Origin: G963677445 sp963677445
GTDB lineage: Bacteria; Bacteroidota; Ignavibacteria; Ignavibacteriales; Melioribacteraceae
Assembly (NCBI GenBank): GCA_963677445.2
Contig: CAXXGF010000048.1
Span: 146,864 to 210,863 of the forward strand
DNA length: 64,000 nt
Direction of reading: 5' to 3'
In this document: in pieces, positions 17,909 to 26,956 of the stretch
Position numbering within the stretch: the first letter of the stretch is position 1
Layout of the letters: the number at the start of each line of letters is the position of its first letter
Program-made: the position numbers and the translations under genes
Notes under the pieces: generated by a model
The model's input: only the letters and a program-made list of their open reading frames with translations
Told to the model about the DNA's origin: nothing
Databases searched by the model: none

Positions 17909-17936
17909 TATGAATAAAGGGAATTTTGATTAATGA

Positions 17937-17963
17937 AGGAGGGTAACCCCCTGTTTTATTTTT
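17937..17963 (+). promoter_or_regulatory. Leader hairpin with T-run (possible attenuator)
   Basis: AGGAGGG and CCCCCT pair (one mismatch) around TAA and are followed by GTTTTATTTTT, between the promoter and the start at 17976. It looks like a weak intrinsic terminator in the 5' leader; it also contains a decoy GGAGG. Confidence 0.4.
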
Positions 17964-17975
17964 GGAGATACTAAA

Positions 17976-19802
17976 ATGAAAAAATGGAACTATTGCATTC
18001 CGGCAGCTATTCTTTTATCAATTTTATTACTTCAGGGATGCGGAAGCGCCTCATTCATGAAAAAAGAACAGATAGCGGCGCTAAAGTATAATGAAACAAA
18101 TAAAAATCAGACCATCTATTTCAATAAAAAATATTCTATTGAATCTGACGGATCACTGATCATGAGACATCACACAATAGTAAAGATCGGCAACAATCCG
18201 GGAAGAACTCCCGATATGCTGGTTGTATATGACAGCCCGACATTAAAACTGCTTTCATATAACGCGCGCACTATCAAACCTGATGGTGATATTCAGACAT
18301 ATGGATCGGGAGACCTTGGCTCGGTAAATCTCAGCAGCGGAAGGCAGATATCCAAATCAAAAATAAAAATCGCGCCCTTTGAGTATAGTCTTGAAGAAGG
18401 TGATATTATTGAAGTTTTATATGAGTCTGAGCTTTCCCTGCCGCAGCTCGGGATATATTTTTCTAAATCTGAAGCGGGAGAAAACGCCCATAATATTTCA
18501 TTCAACATCGAGGCCCCCTCAACTGAAAAAATACTTTACCAGGTTTATTTTGATGATCAGACACCACAGATTACTGAAAAAGAAGGTAAAAAAACTTATA
18601 AATTCACCTGGGAAAGAACAGGCTCTTACACAACTGCTTCCGAATTTGAATGCCGCAACCAAGCGCCCAAGGTTGTTGTAACTTCTCCACTTCTGCAACA
18701 AATATCAAAGGATCAAAAACCCTCATGGAAAGCCTTTGGCAGCTGGTATCTTAATGCGATCAGTGATAAATCGGACACACCGGAAATGGTTAAAGACATT
18801 GCGGATTCTGTTACGGCAGGCCTGGATACAAATCTTGAAAAGATGGAAGCTATTTTTAAGTATTGCACCGAAAATTACCGATATGAACAACATTATCTTG
18901 AATATGGCGAGGTAATACCCAATAAAGTCTCTGATATAATCAAACATAAATATGGCGACTGCAAGGACTATTCATTCCTTATGTATGAACTCGCCAACTC
19001 TGTGGGAATTCCGGCCAAACTTGCCCTCTGCCATCGGGGAAGGGGAAGGTTTCATCCGGTTAAGATGCCGGTCAGCCAATTTAACCATTGTATATTAGCT
19101 CTTGAGGATAACGGGCAATATTACTGGTATGACGGAACAAACCAGACCGGTATGGGAGGAATAACTCTTGATGATTTAATCAATCAGTACGCGCTGGTAA
19201 TAGATGAAGAATCTTCAAAAATGGAGCTGATCAAAGAGCACCCCGGGTCAGGCATAGATATTTATGCTGAGATGACAATGAGTGGCAAAAATCTTAAAGG
19301 AGTAGTTAGTTTTGCCCTGCAATACCAATATGGCATCATGTTCTCATATATAGAAAAATACCTGAATAAAAATGATTTTTTAGAAATGCTGGGAAGATGG
19401 ATAAAAAATAATATCGATGATCAGATTATTATTAACAACATCAAAACTTCCGGAACTGATAGCTCATATACTATCACTACTTCATGTGAATTCCCAAATG
19501 TAATTACCAAAATAAATGGGAAATGTTATTTTAAACCTGCTAATATTGTTAAAAATATCCTTCCTTTCAGATATAAAAACAGTGATCCTGACGAAATATT
19601 TTATAATCCCTATTTCAGCAGGGTAAATATTGATATCAATCTGAGGAATGGGCTGGTATCAGGAAATGATCATATTCGTTATAAATATTATCTTCCGCCC
19701 GGACCCTTTAAAGATGAAGAAAGGAAATTGTTTCTCGACAATTTTAATAAAACAAAAGATAAGCTGGAAAAATCAATTATCATTTCACCGAGGGATATAT
19801 GA
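17976..19802 (+). CDS. Lipoprotein with DUF3857 and transglutaminase-like domain
   Basis: 608 residues. The signal peptide ends in a lipobox (LLLQGC, Cys22), so the protein is membrane-anchored. Residues about 50-240 form the beta-rich DUF3857 domain. Residues 270-400 form the transglutaminase-like core with KYGDCKDYSFLMYEL (catalytic Cys), a His in QFNHCILAL and an Asp in YWYDGTNQ. A C-terminal beta domain follows. Such proteins occur widely in Bacteroidota and their substrates are unknown. The stop codon overlaps the next start (ATGA), so the pair is translationally coupled. Confidence 0.82.
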   Translation: MKKWNYCIPAAILLSILLLQGCGSASFMKKEQIAALKYNETNKNQTIYFNKKYSIESDGSLIMRHHTIVKIGNNPGRTPDMLVVYDSPTLKLLSYNARTIKPDGDIQTYGSGDLGSVNLSSGRQISKSKIKIAPFEYSLEEGDIIEVLYESELSLPQLGIYFSKSEAGENAHNISFNIEAPSTEKILYQVYFDDQTPQITEKEGKKTYKFTWERTGSYTTASEFECRNQAPKVVVTSPLLQQISKDQKPSWKAFGSWYLNAISDKSDTPEMVKDIADSVTAGLDTNLEKMEAIFKYCTENYRYEQHYLEYGEVIPNKVSDIIKHKYGDCKDYSFLMYELANSVGIPAKLALCHRGRGRFHPVKMPVSQFNHCILALEDNGQYYWYDGTNQTGMGGITLDDLINQYALVIDEESSKMELIKEHPGSGIDIYAEMTMSGKNLKGVVSFALQYQYGIMFSYIEKYLNKNDFLEMLGRWIKNNIDDQIIINNIKTSGTDSSYTITTSCEFPNVITKINGKCYFKPANIVKNILPFRYKNSDPDEIFYNPYFSRVNIDINLRNGLVSGNDHIRYKYYLPPGPFKDEERKLFLDNFNKTKDKLEKSIIISPRDI

Positions 19803-21784
19803 AAAAGAAATTACTCGCTATTTTATTTATTATTTATTTAATCACCTCTGTTTCACCGGCTCAGGAATTTATAAGAGATATGCCGGACCAGGATTTTAGC
19901 AAAATGCTTTCGCCTGAAAAATTCCCTGATCGTGACGCTATAATTATTATTAAAGAACAAAGTTACCAGATAACAAATAAATCAACATTTACTCAGGGTG
20001 TTGATTTTTTCGGACTTGCCGGAGTTTATTCCAAAATCCTCATTGTAAAGCTGCTGAATGAAAGAGCGGTGGATCGTTATGGAAAATTTGAATACTATTA
20101 TTTCGAAAGATTTTATGATTTTGAAGCAGGTTTTGACGTCAGAGCCCGTGTAATGAAACCGGATGGAACTATCTGGGTTATGCCTGAAGATGATATTATA
20201 AAAGAGCCTGATGTTGAAAACTCGCGCGGCCAGGCTCTCTTTACAAAAGTAATATTCAAAATTCCCGATCTTAAACCTGGTGATGTAATTCAAATTGAAT
20301 ACGCGCATGAGGATCCATTCACCTATTCAACAAGTCGAAAATTTTATCATAATGAAGAAGATTTTATATTATTTTCAAATCTTTACCTGACTTTCCCCTC
20401 GGATAAAAAATATATTATACAATCATGGCCGCAGGCGCTTATCGGAGATCCGAAAAAACAACAGCTTTCCCAGGATTTCGGATCGGGGCAGACTCTTTTC
20501 TGGGGGATAAAAAATGTGCCGGGATTACCAGAGGAACCATTTTCAAAACCATATATGGATCTTGCCTATACAACTACATACCGGATCGTAAATGACGAGT
20601 TCCTTGAAAAAGGGGGCTGGAATATCATGGCTGAAAACTATTTTGAAAATTTTATGGATGACGATGACGTTGATGACGATATGATGCTTATGCTCGGTCT
20701 TCCGGAAGATGCCGAAACAATTAAACCGACATGGGAAAATGTAAATAAAACTTTTACAGCTATTAAAAAATATTTTCACACAGCAAAAGGTTATAACCTT
20801 TTTCCATCTTCTGAAAGGCTTGATGACCTCTTCGAAGAGAAAAAAGGGGACGCGACCGATCTGGCATATATATTTTACCAGATTATGAATGAGATGAATG
20901 TCCGGGCCGATCCTGTCTGGATAAGAGACAAAGAAAACGGCGCTTATAAAGATGAAATTCCTTCGACAATGTGGTTTAACCGGCTTGGCATTTTAGTGAC
21001 AATCGACGGTAAAGAAAATCTTTATGATTTTCATCGCTGCCTGCCGAATCAATATATTCATCCCTGGTTCCACGCCTCTCTTCCGGTTATTTTGGTTAAA
21101 GAAGAAGCTGCCGAAAAAAAAGTTATATTTGGCGAAGTTGACATGAAAGATCACTGCCAGATGGAACAACATAATATCGTATTCGATGAAGATTTAACCA
21201 TCACCGACTCTCTTTCTCTGACTTACAGAGGAACAGAGGCTGAAAGTTTCAGGAATACTTTTTACAGCGCGGAAAATGATGAAATTACAGATTATTTCAA
21301 AGATGAACTGGAAACATATTTCGAAGATAACTGCAAAGTTTCATACAACAAATTTTTTAAAGACAGCATTGATATCAAAGTGAATTGCGTCGGTCTCTCA
21401 AAATTCAGAACTGCGTCGGTTGATTCATTTGTAACTTTTAATGCAGACCAATACCTGATAAATAATTTAAAAGATATTCTTTTCGCGACCAAAAGATATA
21501 ATGACATTCTCTTTGATACTCCTTTTATGTACCATATTTCCTGGGATATTCAGATTCCGGAAGGATATAAATTACATGAGCTTCCGAAAGCTGAGGAGTT
21601 TAAGATTAAAAACAAAATAAACTCATCTGTTTCCTGGAAAGAGGAAGGAAATATTATCAGGGAAGAAACGATTATAGAAATACCAAATCGCTTTATCCCT
21701 GTAAATGACCATCCGAAGTTTCTTGATATTCTCAATAAAATTCAGAAAGCTGCTTCAAAAGAGATAATTTTTAAGAAAAGCTGA
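19799..21784 (+). CDS. Exported DUF3857/transglutaminase-like protein lacking the catalytic Cys
   Basis: 661 residues with a normal signal peptide (no lipobox). Same plan as the previous protein: DUF3857 (about 45-270), transglutaminase-like region (about 300-440) and a C-terminal beta domain. The nucleophile motif reads KKGDATDLAYIF where the partner has YGDCKD, so the catalytic Cys is Ala. The later segment keeps ENLYDFHRC. It probably has a binding or scaffold role beside its active neighbour (inference). ATGA overlap with the upstream gene; a hairpin at 21799 ends the pair. Confidence 0.8.
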   Translation: MKKKLLAILFIIYLITSVSPAQEFIRDMPDQDFSKMLSPEKFPDRDAIIIIKEQSYQITNKSTFTQGVDFFGLAGVYSKILIVKLLNERAVDRYGKFEYYYFERFYDFEAGFDVRARVMKPDGTIWVMPEDDIIKEPDVENSRGQALFTKVIFKIPDLKPGDVIQIEYAHEDPFTYSTSRKFYHNEEDFILFSNLYLTFPSDKKYIIQSWPQALIGDPKKQQLSQDFGSGQTLFWGIKNVPGLPEEPFSKPYMDLAYTTTYRIVNDEFLEKGGWNIMAENYFENFMDDDDVDDDMMLMLGLPEDAETIKPTWENVNKTFTAIKKYFHTAKGYNLFPSSERLDDLFEEKKGDATDLAYIFYQIMNEMNVRADPVWIRDKENGAYKDEIPSTMWFNRLGILVTIDGKENLYDFHRCLPNQYIHPWFHASLPVILVKEEAAEKKVIFGEVDMKDHCQMEQHNIVFDEDLTITDSLSLTYRGTEAESFRNTFYSAENDEITDYFKDELETYFEDNCKVSYNKFFKDSIDIKVNCVGLSKFRTASVDSFVTFNADQYLINNLKDILFATKRYNDILFDTPFMYHISWDIQIPEGYKLHELPKAEEFKIKNKINSSVSWKEEGNIIREETIIEIPNRFIPVNDHPKFLDILNKIQKAASKEIIFKKS

Positions 21785-21798
21785 TAAAAGACAGCCCC

Positions 21799-21838
21799 GA
21801 TCCCGTGAGTACACCTCTGTTTCTCACGGGATCATTTA
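21799..21838 (+). terminator. Hairpin after the DUF3857 pair
   Basis: GATCCCGTGAG and CTCACGGGATC form a perfect 11-bp stem with a 13-nt loop. The following ATTTAT is a weak T-run. Confidence 0.6.
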
Positions 21839-21853
21839 TAAGGAGGAATGACC

Positions 21854-24238
21854 ATGAAAGGGAAACATATCTTATTTTTTTTATTTATTAGCATTTCGAT
21901 ATCCGCGCAGTATGCTACTTCTGAATGGCAAATATCCTCAATGTACCCCGACCGGGTCTTTTGCTCAGACCAGAATAGTGACAATATCGACGAAATTTAC
22001 TTATCAGATATGATTGGCTGTATCAAACTGGAATTCGATGGTCATGGCTTTAAACAAGTTGATCATATTAATTATGCAGGCAGCAAATATTCATATACGA
22101 CTCCGGCGCAGTTTTTTTATTTGGATGAGAAATTAAAAATTGGTTTCATCGACCACGATAGTGTATTTATTGTTTTTGATGCCCGGACTTTTGAAAATGA
22201 ATATGAAATTATTCTTTACGGTGGTAAACGATCAGATTATGTGGAAAGCGACACTTCCCAGGCGCTTTTAGAAGTAAAGATTGCTGACCTTGACGGCGAT
22301 GATCAATATGAACTTGTGTCGATTACAAATTCATGGCTGATGGTACAGGATTTCCTGACCGGTGAAATATTATCCTTTACTGAAGAAGCTTTTGGGAAAA
22401 ACGGATACTCTGGCGAAAATATTGCTATCGCTAATACCGATGATGATTCTCAAAAGGAAATAATTACTTCTTCAGGGCATTTTTATGATCCGGTAACTAA
22501 AAGCATAGAAAAATTTTATACACTCGGTTTTGAGGCCGGAATGTGTGTACTTGACATCGATAATGATGGAAGAGATGAAATATTTTTTGTAAGGAAATTT
22601 TTAAAACAGGTACTGATTCTTGACACAAAATTTCCGGGATTGAGAGGCACCCTGAATTTCACTGAATGGATCAGCGATATAACATTGGCAGATGTTCTCG
22701 GCGATTCCAGAAAAGAATTGCTTGTGGCTACATCCGGTTCCGGTAAGATAAGAATATACGATTCCGCGCATTTCAGCTTATTGGGAACAGTAAGTAGTAA
22801 TTCCGCACAAGTTGTTACAGCCGGCGATGTGGATGGTAATGGATCTATAGAGCTTATATCATGCGGCGGTAATTATTTTAATTCCCCCTCCTTAAAAATT
22901 ATCGATCCTCAGGGCGGAATAATATGGGAGGGAATGATGACTCATAACCTTCATCATTTGGGTTTTGTAATGGGATCAGATTCACGCCCCATGTTTTATG
23001 CGGTAAGTTATAATGGATATATCGCTAAATGGAAAGATTTTTCAGATGTCAGATGGTTTAAACCCGAAGGTTCAATTTTCTATCAGAATGAATTTTTAAC
23101 AAATTTGCTTTGCGCGCAAACCGGGGGAACTGGTGAATATAATGTCCTGCTGGGAACCGGAAACTATATAGTGAATTATAAAAATGAGCTTATTTCTCCG
23201 TTGTTTTACGAGGTGAGCCGGAGGGCAATAGCAGACGCTTATTCAAATCAACTTCTTTATCTTAATATTGATGATGATGAACACATGGAAGTTATTTGTT
23301 CCATTAGCTCCGGTTCAATAAAAATTATTGATATGGTTTCGGGTATCGAGGAATCTCACTTTGACGCTTCCCTGCTTGGCTGTTCTAAAATTCACAGTAT
23401 GTACTTCAACGACGAGCACAATCCTTATTTTATTTATTATTCAGGCTATAAAACAGAGTATTTTCAAGCGGAGGATATATATCAGGAGAAAGGAATTATC
23501 GGATTTATTAATTATAACACTTTCGAAAACGGAATAATAGCCACTACTCCGGGTAAAATTCCCTATGGCCTGGCAATCGATGATCACAACGAGGATGGAG
23601 AAATAGAACTCTATTCCTGTTTTTCAGATGGAAGTGTAATGGAAACCAGTCTCACAGATTATAAATCCCGTTTAATTTATAATAGTGAATATCCAATCTC
23701 CAGAATAAAAATCGAGAATGTTGACTCAGACAAAAATAAAGAATTTTTATTGTATGGTGATAGTTTTATTGTCTATGATAAAATCTGCGGTGTGGAAAAA
23801 TTCAGGAGTAAAACACTCGGAAACATCTATGGAGAAGGAAGTATTTCTGTCGTTGATCATGACTCTGATAATAAAATGAATATCCTCGTTGCAGGAAATA
23901 ATGGCATTTTCGAATTTGAAATTCAGGAAGAACTTGGGAATGCTGATACAGATACAAGATTTAACAACGATATTCCGGATGCAATGCTTTACCAAAACTA
24001 TCCCAATCCATTCAATCCGGTTACTTCAATAGAATTTTTCCTGCTGAACGAAGCAGAAGTTGAGCTGGATATTTATGACGCGCTGGGAAGACATATCCGA
24101 AATCTTTACAAGGGAAATAAATCGGCAGGCACTCACAAAATAAATTTTAACGCCTCTGATCTGGCCAGTGGTTTATACCTCTATCGCTTAAAATCTGATA
24201 ATTTCAGTGAAGCAAAAAAACTGTTACTGTTGAAATAA
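21854..24238 (+). CDS. Secreted FG-GAP/VCBS-repeat protein with T9SS sorting tail
   Basis: About 794 residues. Signal peptide, then repeated beta-propeller blades carrying Asp-rich calcium-type loops such as DLDGDDQYEL, DIDNDGRDEI, DVDGNGSIEL and NIDDDEHMEV. The last 80 residues are the sorting tail NYPNPFNPVTSIEF...ending AKKLLLLK. Expected on the cell surface or released. ATG 21854 is chosen because AGGAGG ends 7 nt before it; the ATG at 21848 is too close to that box. Confidence 0.85.
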   Translation: MKGKHILFFLFISISISAQYATSEWQISSMYPDRVFCSDQNSDNIDEIYLSDMIGCIKLEFDGHGFKQVDHINYAGSKYSYTTPAQFFYLDEKLKIGFIDHDSVFIVFDARTFENEYEIILYGGKRSDYVESDTSQALLEVKIADLDGDDQYELVSITNSWLMVQDFLTGEILSFTEEAFGKNGYSGENIAIANTDDDSQKEIITSSGHFYDPVTKSIEKFYTLGFEAGMCVLDIDNDGRDEIFFVRKFLKQVLILDTKFPGLRGTLNFTEWISDITLADVLGDSRKELLVATSGSGKIRIYDSAHFSLLGTVSSNSAQVVTAGDVDGNGSIELISCGGNYFNSPSLKIIDPQGGIIWEGMMTHNLHHLGFVMGSDSRPMFYAVSYNGYIAKWKDFSDVRWFKPEGSIFYQNEFLTNLLCAQTGGTGEYNVLLGTGNYIVNYKNELISPLFYEVSRRAIADAYSNQLLYLNIDDDEHMEVICSISSGSIKIIDMVSGIEESHFDASLLGCSKIHSMYFNDEHNPYFIYYSGYKTEYFQAEDIYQEKGIIGFINYNTFENGIIATTPGKIPYGLAIDDHNEDGEIELYSCFSDGSVMETSLTDYKSRLIYNSEYPISRIKIENVDSDKNKEFLLYGDSFIVYDKICGVEKFRSKTLGNIYGEGSISVVDHDSDNKMNILVAGNNGIFEFEIQEELGNADTDTRFNNDIPDAMLYQNYPNPFNPVTSIEFFLLNEAEVELDIYDALGRHIRNLYKGNKSAGTHKINFNASDLASGLYLYRLKSDNFSEAKKLLLLK

Positions 24239-24277
24239 TTTTTCCAAGAACATTATTTTAAGAATTGCTGAACATTT

Positions 24278-25117
24278 ATGATTGAAATACTGAATATACT
24301 TGTCCAATTTGGCAGCCTGGTTTTTTTTATTCTCCTCATGGTAATCTGGAGGCAGTTGAAAGAGGAAATAACCGAATATAACAGGTTCGCGAAAAGGCTG
24401 GCGCATTTAATCGTGCTTCTTACTCTGGCCACCACTCTTTATGTAATTGTCCTCAAGCCCTATAAAATATTAGCTATCATACATGTAATTGTGTCTGTAT
24501 TTTCATGGTTAACATTCGCGGCTCTTATTTCGGCAGGAATATATTATTCCGAAAAAATCGGGGTAATCCATTTCACTTATCTGAATCCCCGTAAATACGC
24601 CGATAAAAAAGAAGAAGAACATCAGCCTGAAAATAAAAAGAAAAAATCTTTACCGATGATAAGAGATGCTTTTATAGTTATCCTGATTAATTTCACTATT
24701 GTCTTGATTATGACATACCTCTTTGACGCGGAATATAACTCCTCTTCCAGGGATAACCTGACCGGGATTGTGGAGGTTGATGAAATAAGCTATTTTTCAG
24801 TTTTTATTATTTCCGGATACCTCGGGTTTTATGGCATGACTGAAGAATTGATCTTCAGATTTTTTCTGCCGTGCTATCTGATCTATAAACTTAACCTGAA
24901 AGGTTGGACTGTCTGGTATATATTTATAATCTCAAATATGATATTTGCTCTTCTTCATTACCCCACCGCGGATCTCTATGGAATTCAATATCTAAGTACT
25001 TTTATTATGGGAATGCTGCTTTTCTGGCTGGTTCGGAAACATGGGATTGAAAGCGCGATGTTCGCCCATTTTACAAATAATTTTTTTGCCGGAATGATAC
25101 TTATGCCTTTTGTCTGA
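24278..25117 (+). CDS. CPBP-family intramembrane glutamic protease
   Basis: 279 residues with about seven hydrophobic segments and a charged cytoplasmic stretch (KKEEEHQPENKKKK) near residues 110-125. The protease core has TEELIFRFF (E-E-x3-R), FALLHYP (His) and FAHFTNN (His-x3-Asn), the signature of CAAX/Rce1-like CPBP proteases. It probably forms an operon with the gene 6 bp downstream. In bacteria members act in processing of membrane or peptide substrates; the role here is unknown. Confidence 0.87.
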   Translation: MIEILNILVQFGSLVFFILLMVIWRQLKEEITEYNRFAKRLAHLIVLLTLATTLYVIVLKPYKILAIIHVIVSVFSWLTFAALISAGIYYSEKIGVIHFTYLNPRKYADKKEEEHQPENKKKKSLPMIRDAFIVILINFTIVLIMTYLFDAEYNSSSRDNLTGIVEVDEISYFSVFIISGYLGFYGMTEELIFRFFLPCYLIYKLNLKGWTVWYIFIISNMIFALLHYPTADLYGIQYLSTFIMGMLLFWLVRKHGIESAMFAHFTNNFFAGMILMPFV

Positions 25118-25123
25118 AAAATT

Positions 25124-26179
25124 ATGAAAAACTACAGTAAAACAGTAATATACTTCTTTTCAGGAACAGGCAACGCGAAAAACGCCGCGGGATGGATCGC
25201 GGCCGACGCGGGAAAATATGGAATAGAAAACAAGGTCATCAATATTGCCTCCGATAATGTTTTCCTTCCTGAGAATCCCGATTCAGAAACCCTTCTGGGT
25301 TTTTGTTTTCCCACTCACGGATTTAACGCGCCCCCGATAATGCTCAGGTTCCTGATAAATTTCCCTAAGGGCAATTCAGATGTATTTATTCTTAATACCA
25401 GGGGAGGCACAAAACTGGGCCCCCTTTATTTCCCGGGATTGAGCGGAGCGGCGCAAATTCTCCCCGCGGCAATTCTCAAATTAAAAGGATATAATATATC
25501 AGGCTTCCGCCCTCTCGATCTTCCCTCCAACTGGCTTTCCCTTCACCCCGCTTTAAGGGGAACTGCTGTAACCCAGATTTATAAACGATGCAGGGAAATA
25601 ATTTCCCGGTTTACAGAAAAAATATTCAACGGCAAAAAAGTGTGGCGCGGACTTTATGACCTGCCGCTCGATCTGCTAATACTGCCGATATCTATTGCCT
25701 ATTATTTTTTCGGACGTTTTTTACTGGCAAAAACTTTTTATGCCGATGAAAAATGCAACAACTGCGGAGCCTGTATAAAGAACTGCCCGGTAAACGCTAT
25801 AGAACTTGTCGGGGGAAAACCTTTCTGGAATTTTGAGTGTGAAAGCTGCATGAAATGTATGACCGGATGCCCTGAAAAAGCGATACAGACTTCACATGGT
25901 TTTTCCATCTCCCTCTGGATACTCCCCGGGATTATCCTTCCCCCCCTGATTTCGTGGTTTTCCCTGCGACTCGGGTATGAAACCTTTTATCAGGAACATG
26001 AATCATCCATTCTTTTCACCTTATTTAATGCGGCTTTCACATTCGGGCTTGTCTGGATTATGTACAGGTTGATGCACAAGATCAAAACGTTCAGTCTTCC
26101 ACGGTTATTTCTGAAATTTACCAGCCTGACCAGGTTAAAATTCTGGGGCCGGTACCGCGCTCCGAAAAACATCAGATAA
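25124..26179 (+). CDS. EFR1-type flavodoxin/ferredoxin fusion protein
   Basis: 351 residues. An N-terminal flavodoxin-like domain (YFFSGTGNAKNAA, FMN phosphate loop) is followed by two [4Fe-4S] motifs near residues 210-245, CNNCGACIKNCP and CESCMKCMTGCP, then two hydrophobic segments at the C-terminus that suggest membrane attachment. This matches the EFR1 family of putative electron-transfer proteins. It lies 6 bp after the CPBP protease gene, probably co-transcribed. Confidence 0.85.
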   Translation: MKNYSKTVIYFFSGTGNAKNAAGWIAADAGKYGIENKVINIASDNVFLPENPDSETLLGFCFPTHGFNAPPIMLRFLINFPKGNSDVFILNTRGGTKLGPLYFPGLSGAAQILPAAILKLKGYNISGFRPLDLPSNWLSLHPALRGTAVTQIYKRCREIISRFTEKIFNGKKVWRGLYDLPLDLLILPISIAYYFFGRFLLAKTFYADEKCNNCGACIKNCPVNAIELVGGKPFWNFECESCMKCMTGCPEKAIQTSHGFSISLWILPGIILPPLISWFSLRLGYETFYQEHESSILFTLFNAAFTFGLVWIMYRLMHKIKTFSLPRLFLKFTSLTRLKFWGRYRAPKNIR

Positions 26180-26956
26180 CAAAAAATCTCACCGGGGTAT
26201 ATGCTCTGCGTCACATTCACCTTGTCTTTAGAACAATAATGGCGGCATCCGAACGTAAACGAGACCAAAACCATCTTCCTTAATTTTAGTCATTCAGTCA
26301 TTCAGGTAACATTGCATTATCCCAAAACATTTAAAAATATTATATTTTATTAACCTCTCTTTTTCTGATCTTTTGGAATTATTCGAAAGGGACATAAAAG
26401 GATATTCTTTTATTCAGCAACCGCATATTCTTTTATTTTATTGTTATTAAATAAGTTGCAGGATTTCTACTCCTCTCTGTACCCGTTGAAAAAATCACTT
26501 GCCGTATTATATTACTTCTTTCAGACGACACAAAAAAAATTCTTTGCGATTCGGGAATAACTGGTTCTATCTGTTTATAATTAACCTGTGAACAATAAAT
26601 ATTCCCAATTAAATTATACCTTCAGTACATTTGACAGGGCGAATTAATCTATACCGTTATTATATACTCTTCATTTCTGACATTGGCAAAGATTTGAGTA
26701 TTAAATTCACCTAACTTTTTATATTATAATATGTTATCTACAAACAGTTAAAAGCTCAAAAGTAATTTAATGACTGGATGACCCTCTGAAATCAAGATGG
26801 ACAAATTGGATGTCAGTTTGCGCTGGAACACATTCCCCCTTTCTCCGGTTTGAAAACAGCAGAGTAATTTAATAGATTTCGCCCTTCATTTTTACAAATT
26901 GAATTAGCGCGCGCATTATTCAAAAATGAACTAATTTCAATTACCAGGAGAATTAA
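26180..26956. other. AT-rich intergenic region before the amylase gene
   Basis: 777 bp with no supported gene, repeat or hairpin. It probably contains the amylase promoter, but I cannot pick one confidently. The last bases (CCAGGAGAATTAA) hold the ribosome-binding site. Confidence 0.5.
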
